Part shown: positions 1-6,125 of the stretch, one piece after another
Position numbering within the stretch: the stretch's first letter is position 1
Layout of the letters: each line of letters starts with the position of its first letter
Assembly: GCA_016201425.1 (NCBI GenBank)
Contig: JACQCW010000089.1
Span: 1 to 23,957 of the forward strand
Length of the DNA stretch: 23,957 bases
Direction of reading: 5' to 3'
Source of the DNA: Candidatus Vogelbacteria bacterium
GTDB lineage: Bacteria > Patescibacteria > Paceibacteria > UBA9973 > UBA12445
Program-made: the position numbers and the translations under genes
Notes under the pieces: generated by a model
Databases searched by the model: none
Told to the model about the DNA's origin: nothing
Seen by the model: the letters and a program-made list of their open reading frames with translations, nothing else

Positions 1-754
1 TCAATTCAAGAGTTTTTACAAACTCAAGATAAATATCCATCGGGCAAAGAGGCCAGTCGGTACCATACATCAATTTAAAATTGCTGCTGTCAAAATTAAT
101 TAACTCCCTAATTCTTTGCCTCATCATCGCGCCATACGGAGTGTTCAATTCGTTCCCCACGACTAGCCCAGAAATATCAGCGTAGACATTTGGATTTTTG
201 TACAAAATCTCCGCGCAATCGATAAGCCACGGATTGCCCATATGGGCAACGACAATTTTTAAATCTGGTAAATCAGATGCCACCTCGTCGATATTTAATG
301 GATGGGCGTATTTCAACTTTGGATTTTTAACAGCACCGGCCAATGTATCCCCGGTGTGAAATATTACCGGCTTATTATACTTAAGACATAGTTCATAAAT
401 TGGCGTGCATCTCTCGTCAGTAGGATAAAAATGCTGATAGCCTGTGTACATTTTTATACCGACAATTTTATTATTCTTAAACCAATTCTCTATCTTTCCT
501 AAATATTCTTTGTCATAGTTTAAAATATCGACACTCCCAATTATGGAAATATTCGACACCCCCTTCGTCATGCCAATAACCTCCTCAGTGTTTGGACGTA
601 AACTACTTTCGTCGTTAAACCCAGCAATGAGCAACGACCGATCAACGCTATTCAACTTCATCTCGTCTAAAAGATACGAAAGATTTTTATCATAATCTTC
701 AGAGAATTTTGTACCATCTAATTTACTAATGTGAGTATGGACGTCTATTGTCAT
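1..754 (-). CDS. Amidohydrolase-2 family metal-dependent hydrolase (3' partial)
   Basis: The reading frame is open to the left edge, so the C-terminus is missing; about 251 codons are present. The N-terminus MTIDVHTHI carries the HxH metal-binding motif (His6, His8). Further in are FHTGDT (His133), VVAHMGNPW (His171) and YGTDWP (Asp233), in the order and spacing of the TIM-barrel Amidohydro_2 family, whose members are decarboxylases and hydrolases using one divalent metal. Substrate cannot be told from sequence. The ATG is preceded 6 nt upstream by TAAAAT and has no Shine-Dalgarno sequence, so a leaderless transcript is likely. It is divergent from the small gene at 828. Family assignment is secure; specific function is not. 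Confidence 0.88.
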   Translation of the reverse strand, partial: MTIDVHTHISKLDGTKFSEDYDKNLSYLLDEMKLNSVDRSLLIAGFNDESSLRPNTEEVIGMTKGVSNISIIGSVDILNYDKEYLGKIENWFKNNKIVGIKMYTGYQHFYPTDERCTPIYELCLKYNKPVIFHTGDTLAGAVKNPKLKYAHPLNIDEVASDLPDLKIVVAHMGNPWLIDCAEILYKNPNVYADISGLVVGNELNTPYGAMMRQRIRELINFDSSNFKLMYGTDWPLCPMDIYLEFVKTLEL

Positions 755-782
755 TGACTTATTTTAAAACATCTGATAACTT
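754..782 (+). promoter_or_regulatory. Promoter of the 110-aa gene
   Basis: TTGACT (754-759), 17-nt spacer, TAACTT (777-782). The predicted leader is about 40 nt and carries a GGGAGG Shine-Dalgarno element just before the GTG at 828. It overlaps the divergent amidohydrolase promoter. Confidence 0.5.
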
Positions 783-789
783 AGGACAA
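761..789 (-). promoter_or_regulatory. Promoter of the amidohydrolase gene (leaderless)
   Basis: On the minus strand TTGTCC (789-784), a 17-nt spacer and TAAAAT (766-761) are followed by 6 nt and the ATG at 754. Transcription would begin at about the A of the start codon. It is interleaved with the opposing promoter at 754-782, so the two probably compete for polymerase. Confidence 0.55.
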
Positions 790-827
790 GTAGAGGAACA
801 TTAAAAAACCATCGAGGGAGGTGGCCA

Positions 828-1160
828 GTGACTTATGTTGAAAATAAATTGATCCCAATCGGGTACAGACTAGTGAGTAAAAAAGCTAACAAGCAAGTGG
901 TGTTGGCTTGGAGTCATTTAAAATTACAATTCGACTGTGTGTGCCCGATCTACCCGATAGCCAAGGCTCTCGGATGTCCACTTCACCACGAAGGTCCAGG
1001 AGGGTCTTGGCCAGTAAAAATGGCTGAGGAAATTGTTGTAGCTTTAACAATGCAGACAACTCAAAGCAATTCGCTAGATGATTCAGAATCTACCCAAGAA
1101 GAAGCTCCGCTACACGATGTCAAACCTGGCAAAAAACTAAAACCAGGAAGACTCTTTTGA
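828..1160 (+). CDS. Small unknown protein, 110 aa
   Basis: I do not recognise the family. The start is GTG at 828, supported by GGGAGGTGG just upstream; the nearby ATG at 835 is out of frame. Residues 1-75 look like a compact folded domain with three cysteines (in CVCPIYP and LGCPLHH) and two adjacent His, which could bind a metal, but no family signature is visible. Residues 76-110 are low-complexity, acidic then Lys/Pro-rich (GKKLKPGRLF), probably disordered. No signal peptide or membrane segment. It stands alone between a divergent promoter pair and a terminator hairpin, so it is probably monocistronic. Confidence 0.65.
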   Translation: MTYVENKLIPIGYRLVSKKANKQVVLAWSHLKLQFDCVCPIYPIAKALGCPLHHEGPGGSWPVKMAEEIVVALTMQTTQSNSLDDSESTQEEAPLHDVKPGKKLKPGRLF

Positions 1161-1164
1161 TAAT

Positions 1165-1191
1165 TCCCCTGCCGTTTCGGTCGGGGATTTT
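1165..1191 (+). terminator. Terminator of the 110-aa gene
   Basis: TCCCC (1165-1169) pairs with GGGGA (1183-1187), with an inner CCG/CGG pairing, followed by TTTTTA. It lies a few bases after the stop codon at 1160. Confidence 0.6.
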
Positions 1192-1195
1192 TACT

Positions 1196-1226
1196 ATCAA
1201 AAAAAGCGACACCAAGAGATGTCGCT
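1196..1226 (-). terminator. Terminator of the ferritin-like gene
   Basis: On the minus strand AGCGACA (1226-1220) and TGTCGCT (1211-1205) form a 7-bp stem with an 8-nt loop, followed by a run of seven T. It sits 8 nt beyond the stop codon at 1234, back to back with the plus-strand terminator. Confidence 0.85.
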
Positions 1227-1233
1227 CAAAATT

Positions 1234-1743
1234 TCAATGCCTCCAGAGCGGAATATATCCACCCAGAAAGTGGGAGGCTGTTTTCTTGTGAAAGTACTCT
1301 TCATGTTGAGCCTCTACCGCAGACATCTCCATCAGCTCCGGAACCAACTGTGGCAACCCAGCTTTAACGGCAAACTGAGCCGCATGTGAGTATTCCAGAA
1401 TGTTGTTTGCCTCAAGTTTGCCGGCTCCATACATAGCAAAGAACCAGCTCGTGGGCAAATATTTGGTCAAGAGACAAACGAGGCCGACTACAGATCCTAT
1501 AAGCCACATATACATTTCACGCACCAAACTTGGACTTTCACCAAGTTTACCAAGGATCTGCTTAACCTTATTCCGATGAACAACTTCTTCGTTCTGAATT
1601 TTTCGAATGTCTCTTTTTTCCTGCTCGTCGAAAACCGCCAGCGCGTGCCCTTCGTACGCAAGAATTGCTGCGAGTTCACCCGAATGGGCCATCTTTAAAA
1701 GATTGATTAGTGATTTCCTAGCGTCGTCATTTGTATTTTGCAC
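1234..1743 (-). CDS. Coq7/DMQ-hydroxylase-like diiron ferritin-fold protein
   Basis: A 169-aa protein with the diiron pattern of the Coq7 (demethoxyubiquinone hydroxylase) branch of the ferritin-like superfamily: Glu23 in HSGELAA, Glu53-x2-His56 in NEEVVHR, Glu111 in KLEANN, and Glu144-x2-His147 in AVEAQHEEYF. A hydrophobic stretch at about 79-104 could embed in the membrane, as in Coq7. True Coq7 makes ubiquinone; no quinone genes are nearby, so the substrate, or a role in oxygen detoxification, is open. The start is GTG at 1743 with AAGGAGG about 7 nt upstream. It is divergent from the MOSC gene, with an inverted repeat between them. Confidence 0.8.
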   Translation of the reverse strand: MQNTNDDARKSLINLLKMAHSGELAAILAYEGHALAVFDEQEKRDIRKIQNEEVVHRNKVKQILGKLGESPSLVREMYMWLIGSVVGLVCLLTKYLPTSWFFAMYGAGKLEANNILEYSHAAQFAVKAGLPQLVPELMEMSAVEAQHEEYFHKKTASHFLGGYIPLWRH

Positions 1744-1775
1744 TTACTCCTCCTTGCTCGTATCAAAGTTTCTTA

Positions 1776-1807
1776 ACTATAGCTACCACTTTTGGAAGTT
1801 TTGTCAA
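1776..1807 (-). promoter_or_regulatory. Candidate promoter of the ferritin-like gene
   Basis: Minus-strand TTGACA (1807-1802), with TAGCTA after 16 nt or TATAGT after 20 nt as the possible -10. The -35 is good; the choice of -10 is uncertain. Confidence 0.4.
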
Positions 1808-1833
1808 GAAAAAGCCCGGTAAATTTTCTTGAC
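1803..1833. repeat. 10-bp inverted repeat spanning both -35 boxes
   Basis: GTCAAGAAAA (1803-1812) and TTTTCTTGAC (1824-1833) are perfect inverted arms around an 11-nt centre. Each arm contains the -35 element of one of the two divergent promoters (ferritin-like and MOSC genes). Dimeric repressor operators are placed this way, though part of the symmetry follows from having two opposed TTGAC boxes. Confidence 0.6.
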
Positions 1834-1856
1834 TTATCACCCCCAAGAGATAAAAT
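1829..1856 (+). promoter_or_regulatory. Promoter of the MOSC gene
   Basis: TTGACT (1829-1834), 16-nt spacer, TAAAAT (1851-1856). The leader of about 30 nt contains AAAGGAG before the ATG at 1894. Confidence 0.65.
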
Positions 1857-1893
1857 CATAAGCAGAATACATAGAAAGGAGCGTGAGATAAAA

Positions 1894-2343
1894 ATGGCAA
1901 AGTTAATTGGGATTGCGATAAAGATAGAGCATAGGGGGCCAATGGAGAAGTTGGGGTGTGCGCTGGTAACGGTTAACTGTGGTATCGTCGGTGATTACCG
2001 TGGTGCAAAGCCAGGAAAAAGACTGCGACAAGTCACGGTAATGTCTCAGGTTAGCTGGCAAGAAACTTGTACTGAGATCGGCCAAGACGCATCATGGGAA
2101 ACACGCCGAGCCAATCTTCTGATTTCCGATATTAAGTTTGGGCCAGAGCATGTGGGGAAAAAACTGAGAATCGGAAAGGAAGTCGTTCTTGAGATCACTG
2201 GAGAAACAACCCCGTGCGGACGAATGGACGAGCAAGTAACGGGACTAAAGGATGCCCTCACGCCTGAGTGGCGCGGCGGAGTTACTTGCAAGGTCGTAAG
2301 TGGCGGCCAGATCGAATACGGAGACATTGTCTCAATAGAGTAG
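1894..2343 (+). CDS. MOSC-domain protein
   Basis: A 149-aa protein made of one MOSC domain, the beta-rich fold found at the C-terminus of molybdenum cofactor sulfurase and in stand-alone proteins such as YiiM. Visible marks are GIVGDYRGA followed by RQVT (about residues 31-52) and the conserved cysteine in TTPCGRM, with EWRGG and a C-terminal G-x-I-x-x-GD segment. The family handles sulfur or the molybdenum cofactor; no cofactor biosynthesis gene is in view. The frame is open upstream to 1792, but the promoter at 1829-1856 and the AAAGGAG at about 1875 place the start at ATG 1894. Divergent from the ferritin-like gene. Confidence 0.88.
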   Translation: MAKLIGIAIKIEHRGPMEKLGCALVTVNCGIVGDYRGAKPGKRLRQVTVMSQVSWQETCTEIGQDASWETRRANLLISDIKFGPEHVGKKLRIGKEVVLEITGETTPCGRMDEQVTGLKDALTPEWRGGVTCKVVSGGQIEYGDIVSIE

Positions 2344-2348
2344 AAATT

Positions 2349-2374
2349 AAAAAAGCCCCCGCGAGATCGGGGGC
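2349..2374 (-). terminator. Terminator of the 55-aa gene (possibly bidirectional)
   Basis: GCCCCCG (2355-2361) and CGGGGGC (2368-2374) form a 7-bp GC stem. Reading minus, it is followed by six T, so it ends the 55-aa gene transcript. Reading plus, it lies 12 nt after the MOSC stop but lacks a T tract. Confidence 0.8.
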
Positions 2375-2392
2375 ATTACTATTCACAGCAAA

Positions 2393-2560
2393 TTACCACT
2401 GCACTTCTACCACCCAGAACTTTTCGCCTTCGCGAACAAACGTACGAGCTAGACTAACCCAAAATCCCTTTGCCTGGAATTCCTTCACAAATACCTCAAC
2501 TGCCTGAACGGTATACTCCGAAGAGGAAAGCAGTACCTCAAGACGATCGATCTTATTCAT
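2393..2560 (-). CDS. Riboswitch-controlled small protein, 55 aa
   Basis: The ORF encodes 55 residues, starting MNKIDRLEVLLSS and ending KFWVVEVQW. A textbook AAGGAGG lies about 7 nt before the ATG. I do not recognise the family. The predicted pattern is helix (1-31) then a beta-hairpin (about 33-54), with aromatic and Val-rich strands; there is no signal peptide, no cysteine and no membrane segment. It is the only ORF between the SAM-I riboswitch and the terminator at 2349-2374, so S-adenosylmethionine level is expected to control it. This suggests a role tied to methionine or SAM supply, or regulation of it, but that is inference from position. A dedicated promoter, riboswitch, SD and terminator make this a convincing gene despite its size. 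Confidence 0.75.
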   Translation of the reverse strand: MNKIDRLEVLLSSSEYTVQAVEVFVKEFQAKGFWVSLARTFVREGEKFWVVEVQW

Positions 2561-2587
2561 CTCGGCCTCCTTTTTGCCGTAAAACGC

Positions 2588-2614
2588 AAAAAATCGCTTG
2601 GTCAGCGATTTTTT
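2588..2614 (-). terminator. Riboswitch expression-platform terminator
   Basis: An 11-bp stem (2614-2604 with 2598-2588) closes a 5-nt loop, GACCA on the minus strand, and its 3' arm ends in TTTTTT. It lies between the aptamer and the SD of the 55-aa gene. The loop GACCA is complementary to TGGTC at 2643-2639, which is the 3' strand of aptamer helix P1, so P1 formation and an antiterminator pairing would exclude each other. Confidence 0.82.
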
Positions 2615-2639
2615 GGTAGTTAAAAACCTTAATCAAAAG

Positions 2640-2751
2640 ACCATCTGCCCCATAGTGGGCTGGAATTAGCACCTTATCTCGACTACTCAATTAATATCGG
2701 ACAGGTTGTTGGAGCGTCATCGGGCCAGTACCCTCGACTCCTCTGGATAGT
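2640..2751 (-). promoter_or_regulatory. SAM-I (S-box) riboswitch aptamer
   Basis: Read on the minus strand, the segment matches the S-box core: P1 5' strand ACTATC (2751-2746), then CAGAGGAG, GAGGG, ACTGGCCCGATGA, CTCC, AACAACC, then AAGGTGCTAATTCC, a P4 stem GCCC/GGGC, and the P1 3' strand GATGGT (2645-2640). P1, P2 (GGAG/CTCC), P3 (ACCT/AGGT) and P4 all pair. Known S-box RNAs bind S-adenosylmethionine and switch off downstream genes, usually for methionine or SAM synthesis or uptake. Here the only downstream gene is the 55-aa ORF. It has its own space after the MgtC-like gene (stop at 2818). Confidence 0.93.
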
Positions 2752-2776
2752 ATTTAATTATTAAAGTTCTGTTATG

Positions 2777-2808
2777 TTGATACCCTATCAAGATATCATT
2801 TGAAAGTC
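2777..2808 (-). promoter_or_regulatory. Candidate promoter region of the riboswitch transcript
   Basis: Minus-strand TTGACT, 17 nt, then TAGGGT upstream of the aptamer. The -10 is poor. An inverted repeat TTGATA-CCC-TATCAA (2777-2791) overlaps it and could be an operator or chance. Confidence 0.3.
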
Positions 2809-2817
2809 AACTGATCG

Positions 2818-3288
2818 CTAACGCTCCGATGGTCTTATAGAGTCAATCAAACCCACAGTACGGAGAATATACAACAAAACTGGTAAAGCTAGTCCAACGA
2901 TGATTCCAAAATTTGTCATTCCGACTCCTATCAATATTCCCACTGCTGAACTTGTCCAGATCATTGCCGCAGTTGTAAGACCGTGGACGTGTTGCTCGGT
3001 TTTTAAAATTATTCCGGCACCAAGAAATCCTATACCGGAAACAATATTACCTATCACTCCAAAGTAGCTGCCGCTAGCCAAAAGTGGAAGCAGAATCTGA
3101 GGAGTTTGGGCCGCAACTAAGTATGGCAAAGAAAGGGCGATGACAGCAAAAACCGCAGAGCCAGCCGACACGAGCATGGAGGTTCTGATGCCCGCCTCCT
3201 TACCTGCCGATTCTCTCTCGACTCCCATGACCGCACCGATTACTAGGGCGATCAAAAATCTAACTAAAAAATCGTTTATATTGATCAT
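2818..3288 (-). CDS. MgtC/SapB-family inner-membrane protein
   Basis: A 156-aa membrane protein with about four to five hydrophobic helices. It shows the family signature near the N-terminus (GAVMGVERE, then AGIRT) and GIGFLGAGIIL in the middle. MgtC-type proteins are linked to growth at low magnesium and to control of the F-type ATP synthase in pathogens; in other bacteria their role is unclear. The start chosen is ATG at 3288: the preceding gene stops at 3290-3292, so the two are 1 nt apart, and the SD (GGAGGG) lies inside the upstream gene's end. An extended frame reaches 3351 but overlaps the upstream gene. Probably translationally coupled to it. Confidence 0.88.
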   Translation of the reverse strand: MININDFLVRFLIALVIGAVMGVERESAGKEAGIRTSMLVSAGSAVFAVIALSLPYLVAAQTPQILLPLLASGSYFGVIGNIVSGIGFLGAGIILKTEQHVHGLTTAAMIWTSSAVGILIGVGMTNFGIIVGLALPVLLYILRTVGLIDSIRPSER

Positions 3289-3289
3289 T

Positions 3290-4255
3290 CTAGTACCCTC
3301 CATTGCTATTAGCTGCCCCATTTGTACTCTGAGAGTTTGGCGGCGGGACAACCGATTTGAGCTGAGAAATCTGATTTTCGATATTTTGTGTAATACTTTT
3401 TGCGGCTGGATTATCTTTCAGAATATTCTCTGCAGACTGAAGAGCGCCTAAACACTCGTCCTTTTGTTTCCCTTGTTGACATGAACTCTGAACACCCGAC
3501 ATGACCTGCATAATCTGCTCCTGGTTTTTTAACGCGTTATAAAGCTCTTGTAAACTACTCGGATTAGGCAAGGAGTTCGCAACCGAAACCACGACGGCTT
3601 CTGCATCTTTTGTGGCCTGCAAACAAGCTACGGGATTTCCACCTTGGCCCTCACAAGCCTGCTTGGCTTTTGAAAGCGCCTGAAATATTTTAACCTGCGA
3701 CCCCATTATGAAAGATATTTTCTTCGCCTCTGGATTGTTTGCTTGTATACCAACGCCCAACTTTTTCAAAGACTCTTGTAACTTCTGTATGCAAGCATCA
3801 GGACCACTTGCCTCATTTCCGCAAACAGCATTCGTATCTTTGGCAATAGTTATAACTTCTAAGTTTAAACTCAAACCCTTCGCCAGCTTATCAGCCAAAG
3901 GATCCCCAAGTGCGCCAAGATCCTGAACGGCAGCTGCCATAGTGGACGCACAAGTATCCGCATTATTCCCTTGCTCACAACTATTTCTGACACCCTCTAC
4001 GATCGATCTAATCTTGTCTATATTTGGACTCAATAGTTTATATTTTTTACCAACTTCATCACACACAACCTTTCCTGATGTGGTTTTACAAAAATCTTTG
4101 GCCTGCATTTCACTCATATTCTTGCCAACAATGTGATTCAATTCGTTCAGAGCCGCGATTTTATCCTTCTCACTTGGCGCTGCGAGCACCAAGGCTTGGG
4201 GGATAAAAATTAATAAAACTAATCCTAGAATTAACTTACTGAGATTTGTTTTCAT
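3290..4255 (-). CDS. Secreted protein with five Cys-pair repeats, 321 aa
   Basis: There is an N-terminal signal peptide: Lys-rich start, hydrophobic core at about 8-24, likely cleavage near AA-PSEKD at about 26. The mature part is helical and carries five cysteine pairs, C56/C65, C93/C102, C145/C155, C201/C211 and C259/C268. Each pair is separated by 8 or 9 residues, and the last four recur every 52-58 residues, with short Gly/Asn/Asp-rich loops such as CEQGNNADTC and CEGQGGNPVAC. The pairs probably make disulphides, each closing a helical hairpin. The C-terminus is Pro/Ser/Asn-rich and flexible. I do not recognise the family. It follows the 46-aa anchored peptide by 8 nt and precedes the MgtC-like gene by 1 nt, so all three are likely cotranscribed. 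Confidence 0.82.
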   Translation of the reverse strand: MKTNLSKLILGLVLLIFIPQALVLAAPSEKDKIAALNELNHIVGKNMSEMQAKDFCKTTSGKVVCDEVGKKYKLLSPNIDKIRSIVEGVRNSCEQGNNADTCASTMAAAVQDLGALGDPLADKLAKGLSLNLEVITIAKDTNAVCGNEASGPDACIQKLQESLKKLGVGIQANNPEAKKISFIMGSQVKIFQALSKAKQACEGQGGNPVACLQATKDAEAVVVSVANSLPNPSSLQELYNALKNQEQIMQVMSGVQSSCQQGKQKDECLGALQSAENILKDNPAAKSITQNIENQISQLKSVVPPPNSQSTNGAANSNGGY

Positions 4256-4263
4256 ATAGCTAT

Positions 4264-4404
4264 TTATTCTCCAGCCTGCGGAGATTGACCGGCTGAAGCA
4301 GGAGCAGTCGGGGTGGTACTCCTCTGGCCATACACGTAAAGCGCCAGAACTAAAACGATTATGATAATAATTGCACTTTTAGATACGTTATTTTTTTCCT
4401 TCAT
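4264..4404 (-). CDS. Small single-span membrane peptide, 46 aa
   Basis: The ORF encodes MKEKNNVSKS, then a strongly hydrophobic segment (about residues 11-25, rich in Ile/Leu/Val), then a Thr/Pro/Ala/Ser/Gly-rich tail to residue 46. This predicts a cytoplasmic-in N-terminus, one transmembrane helix and a flexible extracytoplasmic tail. It ends 8 nt before the ATG of the secreted Cys-repeat protein, whose SD (GGAG) lies within its last codons, which supports real translation and coupling. Too short for a family assignment. Confidence 0.62.
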   Translation of the reverse strand: MKEKNNVSKSAIIIIIVLVLALYVYGQRSTTPTAPASAGQSPQAGE

Positions 4405-4456
4405 AAATAATACGTAAAGTTAATAATAAAATCTCCCTAAATTATTTTGAAACTAT

Positions 4457-5677
4457 TTATTTGATCTTAGTCTCCAAATACTGTTTTATACTCTTAGAAT
4501 AACGCTTCAGATTATTTGGCAAACTCCGATTTATTACATCCAAAGGATTGTTTTGACCAAGACTCTTATTTATTGCTTCAGACAAACTACTCTTGTCTTC
4601 CGAACTCTTGACTCCCCATACATCAAACATGCTCTCCATCGCGACGACGTCTTCAGGACCTAGCGCCATATTTTTCATAGCCTCCCGCACAATCTCATCC
4701 CTCCTTAATTGCTCGATCTTAGCTAAAACATCAGCCTCAGTACCGAGATTCCTTAGCGGCTCAGTGTTTTGAAGACCACAGTTTGAGACTATGTCGTACA
4801 GCCTCTTTGAATTGACCATATTTTGAAAGCCTGTGTAATCTGATTTGCCCTCTTTATTTAAAGAACCCGCGATATCAATGAAACAAACGGCAAAAATGAA
4901 GTCTATCTCCTCTTGGCTAAACTTCTCTTTCAAAGATTTTTCATAGCGAGAGGCGCTCTTCGACTGGTTAAATACTTGAAAGTGCATCTCGTGATTGGTG
5001 ATAGCCTTCATTATTAGGCCCATTTTTTGCTCGACGAATGTCTTCACTTCAGGATCACTTTCCCCAAGCTCCACAAGCATTTTTTCCGCTTCATCGCCAT
5101 GATCACGCTCCTCTTGCCCATTCGCCTTAGCCAGCTCCTTACTGATTCTGTAACCAATTTTTGTATAGCCCTGCGCGATCAAAGCCTGTTGAGCCTTTTC
5201 TTTATCGCCACCGTTTTCTGCAACTAAAGCTCTCCACTCTTCAAGAGTAAAAATTCTCTGTTTCTTTTGATTGTCCTCAATATTCATGCATGCATGCTTG
5301 GCGCGATCGTGCTCAAGCGCATACAAATTCATACTCTCATAATTCGCCCTCACCGCCCTCTCAATCATTATTTTTGCTTCATCGGCAAGTTCTTTCGGTA
5401 AACCAATCTCATAAAAGTTGAATCTACCTTCTTTTATATCTTCGGTGACTTCCATTATTCGACCAATATGCCCCGACAACTCGATGGCTTCATTGTGATA
5501 TGGTCCTAATTGTGGAGTCTCCAAAGATGGTCGAGTCCATTCCCGAAGCTTGCCTGGCATCTCAATCTTTTCAAGCGTATCATACGCCCTTTTGTCCCAC
5601 TTCGCGCTCTTTTCCTTAGAAATTATCACCTCTGTGGTCTTTCTACTTGGACCCATGTACACTGATTCTATAGTCAT
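4457..5677 (-). CDS. Unknown 406-aa cytoplasmic protein
   Basis: I do not recognise the family. It is a soluble, charged, mostly helical protein with no signal peptide or membrane segment. Features that may matter: EHDRAKH at about 122-128, ITNHEMHF at about 230-237, and CFIDIAGSLNKEG further on. The spaced His, His-Glu and Asp resemble an HD-type phosphohydrolase only loosely, and the canonical HD pair is absent. The segment TLEEWRALVAENGG resembles a small helical insertion. It sits between the receiver-only response regulator and the secreted-protein cluster on the same strand, with a 33-nt gap and no clear SD, so it may be an output partner of the regulator. Confidence 0.72.
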   Translation of the reverse strand: MTIESVYMGPSRKTTEVIISKEKSAKWDKRAYDTLEKIEMPGKLREWTRPSLETPQLGPYHNEAIELSGHIGRIMEVTEDIKEGRFNFYEIGLPKELADEAKIMIERAVRANYESMNLYALEHDRAKHACMNIEDNQKKQRIFTLEEWRALVAENGGDKEKAQQALIAQGYTKIGYRISKELAKANGQEERDHGDEAEKMLVELGESDPEVKTFVEQKMGLIMKAITNHEMHFQVFNQSKSASRYEKSLKEKFSQEEIDFIFAVCFIDIAGSLNKEGKSDYTGFQNMVNSKRLYDIVSNCGLQNTEPLRNLGTEADVLAKIEQLRRDEIVREAMKNMALGPEDVVAMESMFDVWGVKSSEDKSSLSEAINKSLGQNNPLDVINRSLPNNLKRYSKSIKQYLETKIK

Positions 5678-5710
5678 AAAATAAAACTAATGGTTATTGT
5701 TAACTAACAC

Positions 5711-6106
5711 TTATGACGGCTTATACCTTATCATCTGAATGACCTCCTCAAGTTTAACGTCAGATTTGATAAGATATTGAAAAACTTCATTGCCCATTAC
5801 ATCTGCAATCTTTTCGTTATCGCCATAATTGGTAAGTATAATAACACGAGCAGTTTTGCCCCATTTATCCTCGCGTAACTTTTTGAGCATCACCATGCCA
5901 TTCATCTTGGGCATAACAATATCTAAGAGAATCACATCCGGGTGATATTGTAGAGCAACCGACAATCCTTCTTCGCCATTCTTCGCTTCTAGAACACCAA
6001 AACCTTCAGCAGCCAGCTTGTCGCGTAAAATATTTCTTATAGAAACATCATCTTCGACCTCTTCTACTATAAGTATTCTTTTATTCACAACTTCTTTACT
6101 TTCCAT
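5711..6106 (-). CDS. Receiver-only response regulator, 131 aa
   Basis: A single REC domain (CheY-like) with no output domain. Phosphoacceptor Asp62 lies in VILLDIVMPKMNG, the conserved Thr in VIILTNYG, and the conserved Lys in YLIKSD. The first strand reads ILIVEEVEDDVSIR, whereas the family normally has ILIVEDD; two or three residues appear inserted beside the acidic metal-binding pair. The start is taken as ATG 6106: TATAAT lies 7 nt upstream, giving a leaderless message, while the longer frame would overlap the S53 gene. No histidine kinase is in the window. Without an effector domain it must act through protein contacts, perhaps with the 406-aa product downstream. Confidence 0.87.
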   Translation of the reverse strand: MESKEVVNKRILIVEEVEDDVSIRNILRDKLAAEGFGVLEAKNGEEGLSVALQYHPDVILLDIVMPKMNGMVMLKKLREDKWGKTARVIILTNYGDNEKIADVMGNEVFQYLIKSDVKLEEVIQMIRYKPS

Positions 6107-6113
6107 ATTTGGA

Positions 6114-6119
6114 ATTATA
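6114..6119 (-). promoter_or_regulatory. -10 box for leaderless response-regulator transcript
   Basis: TATAAT ends 7 nt before the ATG at 6106, in the short gap after the S53 stop codon. No convincing -35 is seen. The spacing predicts initiation at the start codon. Confidence 0.45.
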
Positions 6120-6125
6120 ACATTG

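Noticed and set aside
4457..5677. HD-domain phosphohydrolase for the 406-aa protein
   Set aside because: His and Asp residues are present, but the diagnostic adjacent HD pair and spacing are not.
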